A DNA stretch of 64,000 nt from an uncultured Clostridia bacterium (GTDB lineage: Bacteria; Bacillota; Clostridia; Christensenellales; Borkfalkiaceae): contig CANRAR010000002.1 of NCBI GenBank assembly GCA_947628675.1, positions 1-64,000 on the forward strand, in the 5' to 3' direction. The notes beneath the pieces are model-generated. The model saw nothing but the letters and a program-made list of their open reading frames with translations. It was not told the DNA's origin and did no database searches. Each line of letters opens with the position of its first letter. The stretch's first letter is position 1. Both the position numbers and the translations under genes were made by a program. Shown in pieces: positions 33,425 to 41,360 of this stretch.

Positions 33425-33471
33425 AGTCTACTCCGAATGGTATATCTCGGCGGAAATACCGCCATATCGCT

Positions 33472-33500
33472 ATTGTACTACAAACGCGAAAATATTTCAA
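33472..33500 (-). promoter_or_regulatory. Sigma-A-type promoter of the 33424-28004 run
   Basis: TTGAAA (33500-33495), a 17-nt spacer and TACAAT (33477-33472). A small hairpin GGCGG-TATTT-CCGCC lies in the leader before the start codon. Confidence 0.75.
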
Positions 33501-33519
33501 TTAAATTCGGGCATTTTCC

Positions 33520-33548
33520 TTGATTTTTATATTTGCGTATGATAAAAT
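33520..33548 (+). promoter_or_regulatory. Sigma-A-type promoter of asd-dapA-dapB
   Basis: TTGATT (33520-33525), a 17-nt spacer and TAAAAT (33543-33548). It is placed just ahead of the lysine riboswitch. Confidence 0.7.
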
Positions 33549-33559
33549 AAATTTTGCTG

Positions 33560-33736
33560 AAAAGAGGAGCGGAAGAACATGAGTACCGCCGTTCGAGGGA
33601 GCGCAGGGCTGCCCGCGGAGAGCGGAGGGAAAGGGTATCTCCGCCGAAATGCGACGTTTCCCCTGCCCCGCCGCATTGGAAGTACGGGAGAATACCCGCC
33701 CTTCTGTCGCCGACATTGCGGTGAAGCGCTTTTTGG
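33560..33736 (+). promoter_or_regulatory. Lysine riboswitch (L-box)
   Basis: The leader matches the lysine aptamer in order: AGAGGAGCGGAAGAACAT then GAGTA (consensus GAGGUGCGAAC...AGUA), GAAAGGG, CTCCGCCGAA (consensus GCGCCGAAG), GCCGCATTGG, CTGTCGCCG and the closing strand near GCGCTTTTT. An intrinsic terminator follows at 33767, so lysine binding should cause early termination. The genes downstream make lysine, which fits. The U to A change within GAGGUGC is unusual. Confidence 0.75.
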
Positions 33737-33766
33737 TGTCCCCTCGGGGCAAAAAGGGCTCTGTAT

Positions 33767-33790
33767 GAACGGCGCGGCCGTTCTTTTTTT
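33767..33790 (+). terminator. Terminator of the lysine riboswitch
   Basis: GAACGGC and GCCGTTC form a 7-bp stem with GCG loop, followed by seven T residues, 15 nt before the asd ATG. Confidence 0.85.
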
Positions 33791-33805
33791 CATAGAGGAG
33801 AAAGT

Positions 33806-34882
33806 ATGAAACATTACCGCGTTGGAATTATCGGCGCAACGGGCATGGTGGGGCAGCGCTTTGTCACCCTGCTCGAACGCCACCCTTGGTTCACCCCCGT
33901 AGCGCTCCTTGCGAGTGCGCGCTCGGCGGGGAAATTATACCCCGAAGCCGTGGGTGAAAAGTGGGCGATGGCGACGCCCATTCCCGCCTATGCGGAGAAG
34001 ATGACGGTTCTCGATGCCGCCGATCCTAATGAGATTGCGGGCAAGGTGGACTTCGTGTTTTGCGCCGTCAACATGAAAAAGGACGAAATAAGAGCGCTGG
34101 AAGAGGCGTATGCCCGCGCGGAGATCCCCGTGGTCTCCAACAACTCGGCACACCGCTCCACGCCCGACGTGCCCATGATCATTCCCGAGATCAACTCCGA
34201 TCATCTTGCCGTCATCGCGGCGCAGAGAAAGCGCCTCGGCACCAAGCGGGGCTTTGTCGCGGTGAAGAGCAACTGCTCGCTGCAATCGTATGTGCCCCTT
34301 CTTCATCCCCTCCTCTCCTACGGCGTGGAGAGCGCGGCGGTTTGCACCTATCAGGCGATCTCGGGCGCGGGCAAGACGTTCAAAACGATGCCCGAGATCG
34401 TCGATAACATCATTCCGTACATCGGCGGCGAGGAGGAAAAGAGCGAAGAGGAGCCCCTCAAAATTTGGGGCGCCGTGGAAAGCGGGCGCATCGTTCCCGC
34501 AACTGCTCCCGTCATCACGGCGCAGTGCCTCCGCGTCCCCGTCTCCGACGGCCACACCGCGGCGGTGTTCGTCAAATTCAAACAAAAGCCCACGCGCGGG
34601 CAAATCCTCTCGGCGTGGCAGTCTTACGCGGGCGAGCCACAGACGCTCGGGCTCCCCTCCGCGCCCAAGCAGTTCATTCACTATCTCGAAGAGGTTGACC
34701 GCCCCCAGCCCAAACTCGACAGGCTGACGGAAAACGGCATGGCGGTCTCCGTCGGGCGGCTCCGCGAGGATACGCTCTTCGACTACAAATTTATCGGCTG
34801 CTCGCACAACACCCTGCGGGGCGCGGCGGGCGGGGCGGTGCTGCTCGCCGAACTCCTCGCCGCCAAGGGCTATTTCGACTGA
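33806..34882 (+). CDS. asd: Aspartate-semialdehyde dehydrogenase
   Basis: It reduces aspartyl phosphate to aspartate semialdehyde with NADPH, the branch point to lysine, diaminopimelate, threonine and methionine. The 358-residue protein has the nucleotide loop GIIGATGMVGQRF and the active-site Cys in VAVKSNCSLQSY, the form seen in archaeal/fungal-type enzymes and in many clostridia. GGAG lies about 6 nt before the ATG. It is the first gene of the riboswitch-controlled operon with dapA and dapB. Confidence 0.96.
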   Translation: MKHYRVGIIGATGMVGQRFVTLLERHPWFTPVALLASARSAGKLYPEAVGEKWAMATPIPAYAEKMTVLDAADPNEIAGKVDFVFCAVNMKKDEIRALEEAYARAEIPVVSNNSAHRSTPDVPMIIPEINSDHLAVIAAQRKRLGTKRGFVAVKSNCSLQSYVPLLHPLLSYGVESAAVCTYQAISGAGKTFKTMPEIVDNIIPYIGGEEEKSEEEPLKIWGAVESGRIVPATAPVITAQCLRVPVSDGHTAAVFVKFKQKPTRGQILSAWQSYAGEPQTLGLPSAPKQFIHYLEEVDRPQPKLDRLTENGMAVSVGRLREDTLFDYKFIGCSHNTLRGAAGGAVLLAELLAAKGYFD

Positions 34883-34930
34883 CCTCAACGGCTCCTGCGG
34901 CATACAATGACAAATGATAAGGAGAAAATT

Positions 34931-35821
34931 ATGACGGGATTTTTGAAGGGAAGCGCAACGGCGATGATCACGCCGTTTACAAAAGATGGCATCAATCTGG
35001 ATGCCTTCGCCGCCCTCGTCGAATACCAGATCGCGGGCGGCACGGATGCCCTCGTCGTCCTCGGCACGACGGGCGAGCCCGCCACCATGTCCGAGGAAGA
35101 GAAGTTCGAACTCATGCGGTTCGCCCGCAAAATTACGCCCGAAAACGTCAAACTCATCTTCGGCACGGGGAGCAACTGCACGGAAAAGGCCATAGCCATG
35201 TCCGAGGTCGCGCAGGATCTGGGCGCGGACGGCATCCTCGCCGTCACCCCCTACTACAACAAGTGCACCCAGCGCGGGCTGTACGAATATTACAAGTCCA
35301 TTTGTAATGCCGTCACCCTGCCCGTCATCGCCTACAACGTGCCCGGGCGCACGGGCGTCAACATCCTGCCCGAGACGGCGGAGGCCATCGCGGGACTTGA
35401 AAATCTCGCGGGCATCAAGGAGGCGAGCGGCAACATGGCGCAGGTCATGGAGACAGCCCGCCGCATCCGCGGAAAGTGCGACCTCTACTCGGGCGAGGAT
35501 GCCCTGAATTTGCCCATTCTGTGCGCGGGCGGCACGGCGGTCATCTCCGTCGTCTCCAACCTCGCCCCGCGCGCCGTCAAAGCGCTCTGCACGGCGGTGG
35601 AAAACAGAGACCTTGCCCGCGCCAACGGGATAAGCGATGCGCTCCTTCCCCTCGCCGCGGCGTGTTTTTCAGAGGTCAACCCCATCCCCGTCAAGGCAGG
35701 CGCAAATCTTCTCGGGTTTGAAGCGGGTCTGCCGCGCGCGCCCCTCACCGAGATCGAGCCCCAACATTCAAAGCAACTCAAAGCCGCCATGATTGCCTGC
35801 GGCTTGAAGGTGAAAGCATGA
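34931..35821 (+). CDS. dapA: 4-hydroxy-tetrahydrodipicolinate synthase
   Basis: It condenses pyruvate with aspartate semialdehyde. The 296-residue protein has GTTGEPATMSEEE, the catalytic Tyr in YNVPGRTGVNI and the Schiff-base Lys in AGIKEASGN. ATG 34931 is chosen over 34907 because GGAG sits about 7 nt upstream and the protein then begins MTGFLKGSATAMITPF as usual. The last bases overlap the dapB start (ATGA), so the two are coupled. Confidence 0.97.
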   Translation: MTGFLKGSATAMITPFTKDGINLDAFAALVEYQIAGGTDALVVLGTTGEPATMSEEEKFELMRFARKITPENVKLIFGTGSNCTEKAIAMSEVAQDLGADGILAVTPYYNKCTQRGLYEYYKSICNAVTLPVIAYNVPGRTGVNILPETAEAIAGLENLAGIKEASGNMAQVMETARRIRGKCDLYSGEDALNLPILCAGGTAVISVVSNLAPRAVKALCTAVENRDLARANGISDALLPLAAACFSEVNPIPVKAGANLLGFEAGLPRAPLTEIEPQHSKQLKAAMIACGLKVKA

Positions 35822-36573
35822 AAATTCTTCTCTGCGGTGCCTGCGGCAAAATGGGTAAAATGGTGGCGGAACTCGCCGCTGCACAGGGCGAAACCGTAGT
35901 CTGCGGCGTAGACCTCGCCCCCGCCCCCATGCCCTTCCCCGTCTACCCCTCCTTTGCGGAGGTCACGGAGGCCGCCGACGTCCTCATCGACTTCTCCTCC
36001 CCCTCCCGTCTTGAAGAGCGCCTCCGCTTCTGCGAGACGCGCTCTATTCCCGCCGTGCTCGCCTCGACGGGCTACACGGAGAGCGACCTCTCCCTCATCG
36101 AAAACTACTCCACGCGCGTTCCCGTCTTCAAGACGGGCAACCTCTCCCTCGGCGTGAATATTCTGCAACGCCTTGTCAAGGAGGCGGCGCGCGCGCTCGG
36201 CGAGGGGTTCGACGCCGAGATCGTCGAGCGCCACCACCGCGAGAAGAAGGACGCCCCCTCGGGCACCGCGCTGATGCTTGCAAAGAGCGTCAACGAGGGC
36301 TTCGGCGGCGGCAGGGAGAACGTCTACGGAAGGCAGGGCGTAATCGGCGCGCGGAAGGCGAATGAGATCGGCGTCCATGCCGTCCGCGGCGGCACGATCG
36401 TGGGCGAGCACGAGGTGATGTTCGCGGGCGAGGACGAAATTTTAACGCTCTCGCACTCGGCGCGGAGCCGCAAGGTATTCGCGGCGGGCGCATTGAAGGC
36501 GGCGCACTTCATGCTGAAAAAGCGCCCCGGCATCTACGATATGGACGACCTCCTCGCCGAACTTTTCCAATAA
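35818..36573 (+). CDS. dapB: 4-hydroxy-tetrahydrodipicolinate reductase
   Basis: It reduces the DapA product with NAD(P)H on the way to diaminopimelate, used for peptidoglycan, lysine and, in spore formers, dipicolinate. The 251-residue protein has the nucleotide loop LLCGACGKMGKM and the signature EIVERHHREKKDAPSGTA with the catalytic His and Lys. The length is normal. It overlaps dapA by 4 nt and closes the operon before two hairpins. Confidence 0.97.
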   Translation: MKILLCGACGKMGKMVAELAAAQGETVVCGVDLAPAPMPFPVYPSFAEVTEAADVLIDFSSPSRLEERLRFCETRSIPAVLASTGYTESDLSLIENYSTRVPVFKTGNLSLGVNILQRLVKEAARALGEGFDAEIVERHHREKKDAPSGTALMLAKSVNEGFGGGRENVYGRQGVIGARKANEIGVHAVRGGTIVGEHEVMFAGEDEILTLSHSARSRKVFAAGALKAAHFMLKKRPGIYDMDDLLAELFQ

Positions 36574-36583
36574 ATTAGGTTTA

Positions 36584-36608
36584 CGCCCCGCGGCTCTGCC
36601 GCGGGGCG
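36584..36608 (+). terminator. Hairpin after dapB
   Basis: CGCCCCGCGGC pairs with GCCGCGGGGCG around TCT. There is no T-run on the plus strand, so its terminating power is doubtful, but it is the first structure beyond the dapB stop. Confidence 0.45.
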
Positions 36609-36613
36609 CACCA

Positions 36614-36654
36614 TAAAACAGAGAGCCGCCGCTTCCGAAGAAGCGGCGGCTCTC
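36614..36654 (-). terminator. Terminator of the ABC exporter operon
   Basis: A perfect 15-bp stem (36640-36654 with 36621-36635, loop of 4). On the minus strand TGTTTT follows. It begins 14 nt after the exporter stop codon. Confidence 0.75.
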
Positions 36655-36668
36655 CCCCATTTCCCCTC

Positions 36669-38678
36669 TTACTCGAGTTCAAACGCCCCCGTGTAGAGTT
36701 GATAATATTTGCCTTTCATGTCGATGAGTTGTTCGTGCGTCCCGCGCTCGATGATGCGTCCCTGCTCCAAGACCATGATGACGTTGGAGTTCTTGACGGT
36801 GGAGAGCCTGTGCGCGATGACGAACACCGTTCTCCCCTCCATGAGTTTATCCATGCCGCGCTGGACGATGGCTTCCGTTCTCGTATCGATGGAGGAAGTC
36901 GCTTCGTCCAAGATCATCACGGGCGGGTCGGCGACGGCGGCGCGCGCAATGGAGAGAAGTTGCCTCTGCCCCTGCGAAAGGTTTGCGCCGTTCTGGTGGA
37001 GCATCGTGTTGTACCCCTCGGGGAGGCGCACGATGAAGTCGTCCGCGCCCGCAAGTTTGGCGGCGGCGATGCACTCCTCGTCCGTCGCGTCCAGTCTGCC
37101 GTAGCGGATATTCTCCATGACGGTTCCCGTGAAGAGGTTGGTATCTTGGAGCACCATGCCGATGGCGCGGCGGAGTTCGCCCTTCTTGATTTTGGTGACG
37201 TTGATGCCGTCGTAGCGGATCTTGCCGTCCTGAATGTCGTAGAAGCGGGTCAAAAGGTTGGTGATCGTCGTCTTGCCCGCGCCCGTCGCGCCCACAAAGG
37301 CGACCTTCTGCCCGGGCTTGGCGTAGAGATTGATGTCGTGCAGCACGATCTTCTCGGGGTCGTAGCCGAAGTCCACGTCGAACATCCGCACGTCGCCCGC
37401 GAGCCGCTCATAGGTCACGGTGCCGTCCGCCTTGTGCGGGTGCTTCCACGCCCAGATGCCCGTGCGCTCCTCGCATTCGGAGAGCGTCCCGTCGGCATTT
37501 TCCTTGGCGTTGACGAGCGTCACGTATCCCTCGTCCTCCTCCGCCTTCTCGTCGATGAGGGCAAACACGCGCGCCGCGCCCGCAAGCCCCATGACGACGG
37601 GGTTAACTTGGTTGGAGACTTGGTTGATGTTGTTGGAGAACTGCCGCGTCATCTGCAAAAACGCCGCGACGTTGGCGACGGTGAACAGCCCCTCCTCCGC
37701 CGAATCAAAGAGGTTGATGAGCCCGAAGTTATGCACCTTGGAGAGGATGAACACGCCGCCGAGCAGCGCAATGAGCACATAGAGAACGTGCCCCAAATTG
37801 CCCAAAATGGGCATCAGCATATTGGCGTAGGCGTTCGCCTTGGTGGACTGCTCGCACAGGTGATCGTTCACCCGGTCGAAGTCGGCTTTGGCGGCCTCCT
37901 CGTGGCAGAAAACTTTGACGACCTTCTGCCCGTTCATCATCTCCTCGACGAAGCCCTCTTCCGCCGCCACGGCGCGCTGTTGCCCGAGGAAGAACCTCCC
38001 CGCGCCGCCGCCCACGACCTTCGTCACGAACAGAATGATGAAGATAAACCCGAACACGATGAGTAGCAGCCACACGCTGTACACCATCATGATGACGAAG
38101 AGGGTGATGACCATCACGCCCGACGTCAGAAGTTGGGGCAGCGACTGCGAGATGACCTGCCGCAGCGTATCGATATCGTTGGTGTAATAACTCATGATGT
38201 CGCCGTGGTTGTGGGTATCGAAGTACTTGATGGGCAGATCCTGCATCCCGTCGAACATCTGCTCGCGCATCTTCTTCAAAAAGCCCTGCGTGATGATCGC
38301 CATGAGTTGCTTATCCACCGCGCCCGAGGCGAGGGAGACGACGTACAGCCCGATGAGCGTGAGCATACTCGTCGTGATATACGTAGCGATGTTCTTCATG
38401 ACGGGCACGGCCTCGGTGCCGAGGTTTGCCATGCCGCCCCACAAAACGTGTTGCTCCGTCGCCGCCTCGATGGCCTTGAAGATGCGCTCCATGAAGATGG
38501 AGGGCAGCGCGGAGATGATGGCGTTGAAGATGATGCACACGAGTGCAATGGTCATCATCTTAGGGTAGTAATGGAAGAGCGCCTTGATGGTGCGCTTAAA
38601 GGTACCCTTGGGGGCTTTGAGATTGGGCACGGAGCCCTTTGCGCCGCGCGCCGGCCGCGCCATCGCCATTTTCGCCAT
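36669..38678 (-). CDS. ABC exporter half-transporter with canonical ATPase site
   Basis: The 669-residue protein is a membrane domain (six segments, about 35-360) fused to an ATPase: Walker A GATGAGKTT, signature LSQGQRQLLSIARA, Walker B VMILDEATSSID with the catalytic Glu. A roughly 25-residue insertion with the Cys/Glu-rich SECEERTG sequence precedes the ATPase domain. It overlaps the partner gene (TAATG). Together they resemble heterodimeric multidrug or peptide exporters such as BmrCD and TM287/288. The substrate is unknown. Confidence 0.93.
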   Translation of the reverse strand: MAKMAMARPARGAKGSVPNLKAPKGTFKRTIKALFHYYPKMMTIALVCIIFNAIISALPSIFMERIFKAIEAATEQHVLWGGMANLGTEAVPVMKNIATYITTSMLTLIGLYVVSLASGAVDKQLMAIITQGFLKKMREQMFDGMQDLPIKYFDTHNHGDIMSYYTNDIDTLRQVISQSLPQLLTSGVMVITLFVIMMVYSVWLLLIVFGFIFIILFVTKVVGGGAGRFFLGQQRAVAAEEGFVEEMMNGQKVVKVFCHEEAAKADFDRVNDHLCEQSTKANAYANMLMPILGNLGHVLYVLIALLGGVFILSKVHNFGLINLFDSAEEGLFTVANVAAFLQMTRQFSNNINQVSNQVNPVVMGLAGAARVFALIDEKAEEDEGYVTLVNAKENADGTLSECEERTGIWAWKHPHKADGTVTYERLAGDVRMFDVDFGYDPEKIVLHDINLYAKPGQKVAFVGATGAGKTTITNLLTRFYDIQDGKIRYDGINVTKIKKGELRRAIGMVLQDTNLFTGTVMENIRYGRLDATDEECIAAAKLAGADDFIVRLPEGYNTMLHQNGANLSQGQRQLLSIARAAVADPPVMILDEATSSIDTRTEAIVQRGMDKLMEGRTVFVIAHRLSTVKNSNVIMVLEQGRIIERGTHEQLIDMKGKYYQLYTGAFELE

Positions 38679-40600
38679 TATTCCTCACCCCCTTCTTTGT
38701 TGCTATTTGTTGCAGAGCCCCCTCTCGGCTGCCCCTTTTCCAAAGGGGCGGCTCCGCCATCGGCGGTGGTGGGGATTGGGGTTTCCTCCAATTCCCCCAT
38801 CTCGCCGAGCGAAGAGATGGCCTTCCCGCCCTTGTTCTGGGTGGTGTACACCTCGGTGTAGATGTCGTTGGTGCCGAGCAGCTCCTCGTGCGTACCCACG
38901 GCAACGATCTTGCCCGCGTCCATGATGACGATGCGGTCGGCGTCCTCCACGGAGGAGGTGCGCTGGGCGATGATGATCTTGGTCGTCGAGGGAATGTAAT
39001 CGCGGAACGCCTTTCTTATCAGCGCATCGGTGTGCGTATCGACGGCGGAAGTACTGTCGTCCAATATAAGAATTTTGGGCTTTTTCAGAAGTGCCCGCGC
39101 AATGCAGAGGCGCTGCTTCTGCCCGCCCGAGACGTTGGTGCCGCCCTGCTCGATGTAGGTATCGTATTTTTTGGGGAAGGTCTGGATGAACTCATCCGCC
39201 TGCGCCAACTTGCAGGCCTCCTCCATCTCCTCGTCCGTGGCGTCGGGGTTGCCCCACCGCAAATTTTCTTTAATGGTGCCCGAGAAGAGCACGTTCTTTT
39301 GCAGCACGACGGCGACGTTGTTGCGGAGAACTTCCAAATCGTACTCCCTCACGTCGCGGCCGCCCACCTTCACGCACCCCTCCGTCGCATCATAGAGGCG
39401 GGAGATGAGGTTGACAAACGACGTCTTCCCCACGCCCGTGCCGCCGATGATGCCGATGGTCTCGCCCGATTTGATATGCAGGTCGATATCGTCGAGCACG
39501 TTTTTCTCGGCGGTCGTCGCATACTTGAAGGAGACGTCGTCAAAGTCAATGGAGCCGTCCGCAACCTCGGTAATGGCATTTTCGGGGCTGTGCAGGGTGG
39601 GCTCCTCGTTCAAAACTTCGTAGATACGCCGCATACTCTCAATGGACATGGCGATCATGGCGAACGTCATGGAGAACATCATGAGGGACATCAGAATTTG
39701 CATCCCGTACACGATGAGTTGGGAAATATCCGTGTATTGGAGGGTCACGCCGAGGCCGACGGGCGTCTCCGAGAGCACGAGATAGGAACCCAAAAAGAGC
39801 ACCGTCGAGAGCACGGAATAGAAGAAGAACTGCATCACGGGGTTGTTCCACGCGAGGATGCGCTCCGCCTTGGTGAAGTCCTTCTGCACGTCGGTCGCGG
39901 CGCGGTCGAACTTCTCCTTCTCGAAGTCCTCGCGCACGTACGATTTGACGACGCGGATGCCCGAGATGTTCTCCTGAATGCTCTCGTTGAGGTTATCGTA
40001 TTTTTTGAATACCCGCCTGAAGAGCGGCATCGTCTTCCACATGATGAAGAAGAGGATGAACGCGAGCGGCGGAATGACGCCCACGAAGATCCACGCAAGA
40101 TTGCCGCCCATGATGAACGCCATCACGACGGAGAAGACCATCATCATGGGGCTTCTCACCGCCACGCGGATGATCATCATGAACGCCATCTGCACGTTCA
40201 TGACGTCCGTCGTCATGCGGGTGACGAGCGAGGGCGTCGAGAACTTGTCGATGTTCTCGAAGGAGAAATCCTGCACCTTGTAGTAGAGGTCTTTGCGCAA
40301 ATTCTTGGCGAAGCCCGCCGAGGCGCGCGCACAGAAGAGCCCGGAGAGCATCCCGCAGACGAGCGACGCAATGGCGATCGCAATGAGGATGCAGGCGTAT
40401 TGCCCGATGCCGAATACGCCCTCCGTCCCCCACAACTCAAGGGAATGCTGCCCGAGCCGCGCCTCCTCCATATAGCCGAGGAGCCCCGCGATGAAGAACG
40501 GGAGCAGACACTCCAAAACCACTTCAAACGTCACGAAGATGGGCGAGAGAATGGTGGAAACTTTATATTCCCGAATACATTTTGCAAGCCGCTTTAACAA
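38678..40600 (-). CDS. ABC exporter half-transporter with degenerate ATPase site and TTG start
   Basis: The 640-residue partner has six membrane segments, Walker A GGTGVGKTS, signature VSGGQKQRLCIARA and Walker B ILILDDSTSAVD. Asp replaces the catalytic Glu, as in the inactive-site half of heterodimeric exporters. I place the start at TTG 40600 because GGAGGTG lies 5 nt upstream (40612-40606); it gives MLKRLAKCIREYK, a typical exporter N-terminus. The in-frame TTG at 40621 lies upstream of that ribosome binding site. The last ~30 residues (TPIPTTADGGAAPLEKGQ onward) are low-complexity and encoded by a palindromic repeat. Confidence 0.92.
   Translation of the reverse strand: MLKRLAKCIREYKVSTILSPIFVTFEVVLECLLPFFIAGLLGYMEEARLGQHSLELWGTEGVFGIGQYACILIAIAIASLVCGMLSGLFCARASAGFAKNLRKDLYYKVQDFSFENIDKFSTPSLVTRMTTDVMNVQMAFMMIIRVAVRSPMMMVFSVVMAFIMGGNLAWIFVGVIPPLAFILFFIMWKTMPLFRRVFKKYDNLNESIQENISGIRVVKSYVREDFEKEKFDRAATDVQKDFTKAERILAWNNPVMQFFFYSVLSTVLFLGSYLVLSETPVGLGVTLQYTDISQLIVYGMQILMSLMMFSMTFAMIAMSIESMRRIYEVLNEEPTLHSPENAITEVADGSIDFDDVSFKYATTAEKNVLDDIDLHIKSGETIGIIGGTGVGKTSFVNLISRLYDATEGCVKVGGRDVREYDLEVLRNNVAVVLQKNVLFSGTIKENLRWGNPDATDEEMEEACKLAQADEFIQTFPKKYDTYIEQGGTNVSGGQKQRLCIARALLKKPKILILDDSTSAVDTHTDALIRKAFRDYIPSTTKIIIAQRTSSVEDADRIVIMDAGKIVAVGTHEELLGTNDIYTEVYTTQNKGGKAISSLGEMGELEETPIPTTADGGAAPLEKGQPRGGSATNSNKEGGEE
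38706..38790. repeat. Palindromic repeat inside the 3' end of the exporter gene
   Basis: GCCCCTTT (38731-38738) pairs with AAAGGGGC (38742-38749), flanked by GGCT/GGCTCCGCC sequence. It encodes the odd tail ADGGAAPLEKGQPRGG after the end of the normal ATPase domain. It looks like an inserted repeat that extended the reading frame. Confidence 0.5.
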
Positions 40601-40703
40601 CCAATCACCTCCATACGCCAAACTACACTTTTTACTCGATCTGTTTCTGAATTTTTTTCTCTTGATTTTCCGTCATCCCGACAAAGCCCCGAAGCCTTCA
40701 CGT

Positions 40704-40983
40704 CCGCCCGCTTCTTTGTCTTGCCTCGTCCGACTGTCGGTTCGCTGGCGCCTCGTTGGGAAACCCCTGTTTGCTACTGCTACGGCTTCTCCCGCTCCGT
40801 CCTGCTTGACTTTGGGATAGCCGTTTGATGAGAGACTTCTCTTCCGCCCGCTTCTCCGTCTTGCCGCGTCCGACTGTCGGTTCGCAGTCGCCTCGTTGGG
40901 AAACCCCTATTCGCTGCTGCTACGGCTTCTCCCGCTCCGTCCTACTTGACTTTGGGATAGCCGTTTGATGAGAGAAATCTCAC
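40704..40983 (-). repeat. Two tandem 140-bp units in the leader of the ABC exporter operon
   Basis: Unit 1 (40704-40843) and unit 2 (40844-40983) are about 90% identical. On the minus strand each holds ACGGCT...AGCCGT enclosing TCCC/GGGA, then a GGGGTTTCCC segment and CCGAC-A-GTCGG. A promoter at 41005-41033 would transcribe both before the exporter, so they may form a tandem regulatory RNA. An attachment-site-like duplication next to the restriction-modification island is the alternative. Confidence 0.7.
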
Positions 40984-41004
40984 CTGAAATAAGCGATTGT
41001 AAGT

Positions 41005-41033
41005 ATATTAACATTATTATAAGAGAAAGTCAA
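41005..41033 (-). promoter_or_regulatory. Promoter of the ABC exporter operon
   Basis: TTGACT (41033-41028), a 17-nt spacer and TAATAT (41010-41005). The leader to TTG 40600 would be about 400 nt. Confidence 0.65.
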
Positions 41034-41331
41034 ACAAACTGCGCCGAAAAAAACAATTTTCACAAAAATGTAAAAAAATAAAAAAATTTTTGACATATAA
41101 AAATTTTATCCGCATTCACCCCTCTCTTGCCTTTCCCGCGCCATGCCACCCCACCCGCACTGTTCGTCTACGAAGGGCGGCACAAGCCTTCAGGGCGAAG
41201 AAATCCCTCACGCTTTGGCAGAGTTCTTGCGCAAATGCGCCATGCGGTTCAACCATCAACATTTACGCCCCTCCACGAAAAAAATTATCAGAAAATTAAA
41301 TGAATCGTGTGCAACAAAGCGTCTTTTATGT
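41034..41331. other. AT-rich gene-free stretch before the restriction-modification genes
   Basis: It holds poly-A/T tracts near 41040-41110 and a GC-richer patch at 41150-41270. Two overlapping 69-codon frames there lack ribosome binding sites. I see no gene. Confidence 0.5.
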
Positions 41332-41337
41332 TATAAT
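41329..41337 (+). promoter_or_regulatory. Extended -10 promoter of the methyltransferase gene
   Basis: TGTTATAAT fits an extended -10 (TGn-TATAAT), 23 nt before ATG 41361. A convincing -35 is not visible. Confidence 0.55.
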
Positions 41338-41360
41338 GAAAGTAAATTATAGGTATCTAT

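Noticed and set aside
40632-40676. A 14-codon minus-strand ORF (MTENQEKKIQKQIE) before the ABC exporter as a possible leader peptide
   Set aside because: The ribosome binding site is weak and it has no regulatory codon run; too little to call.
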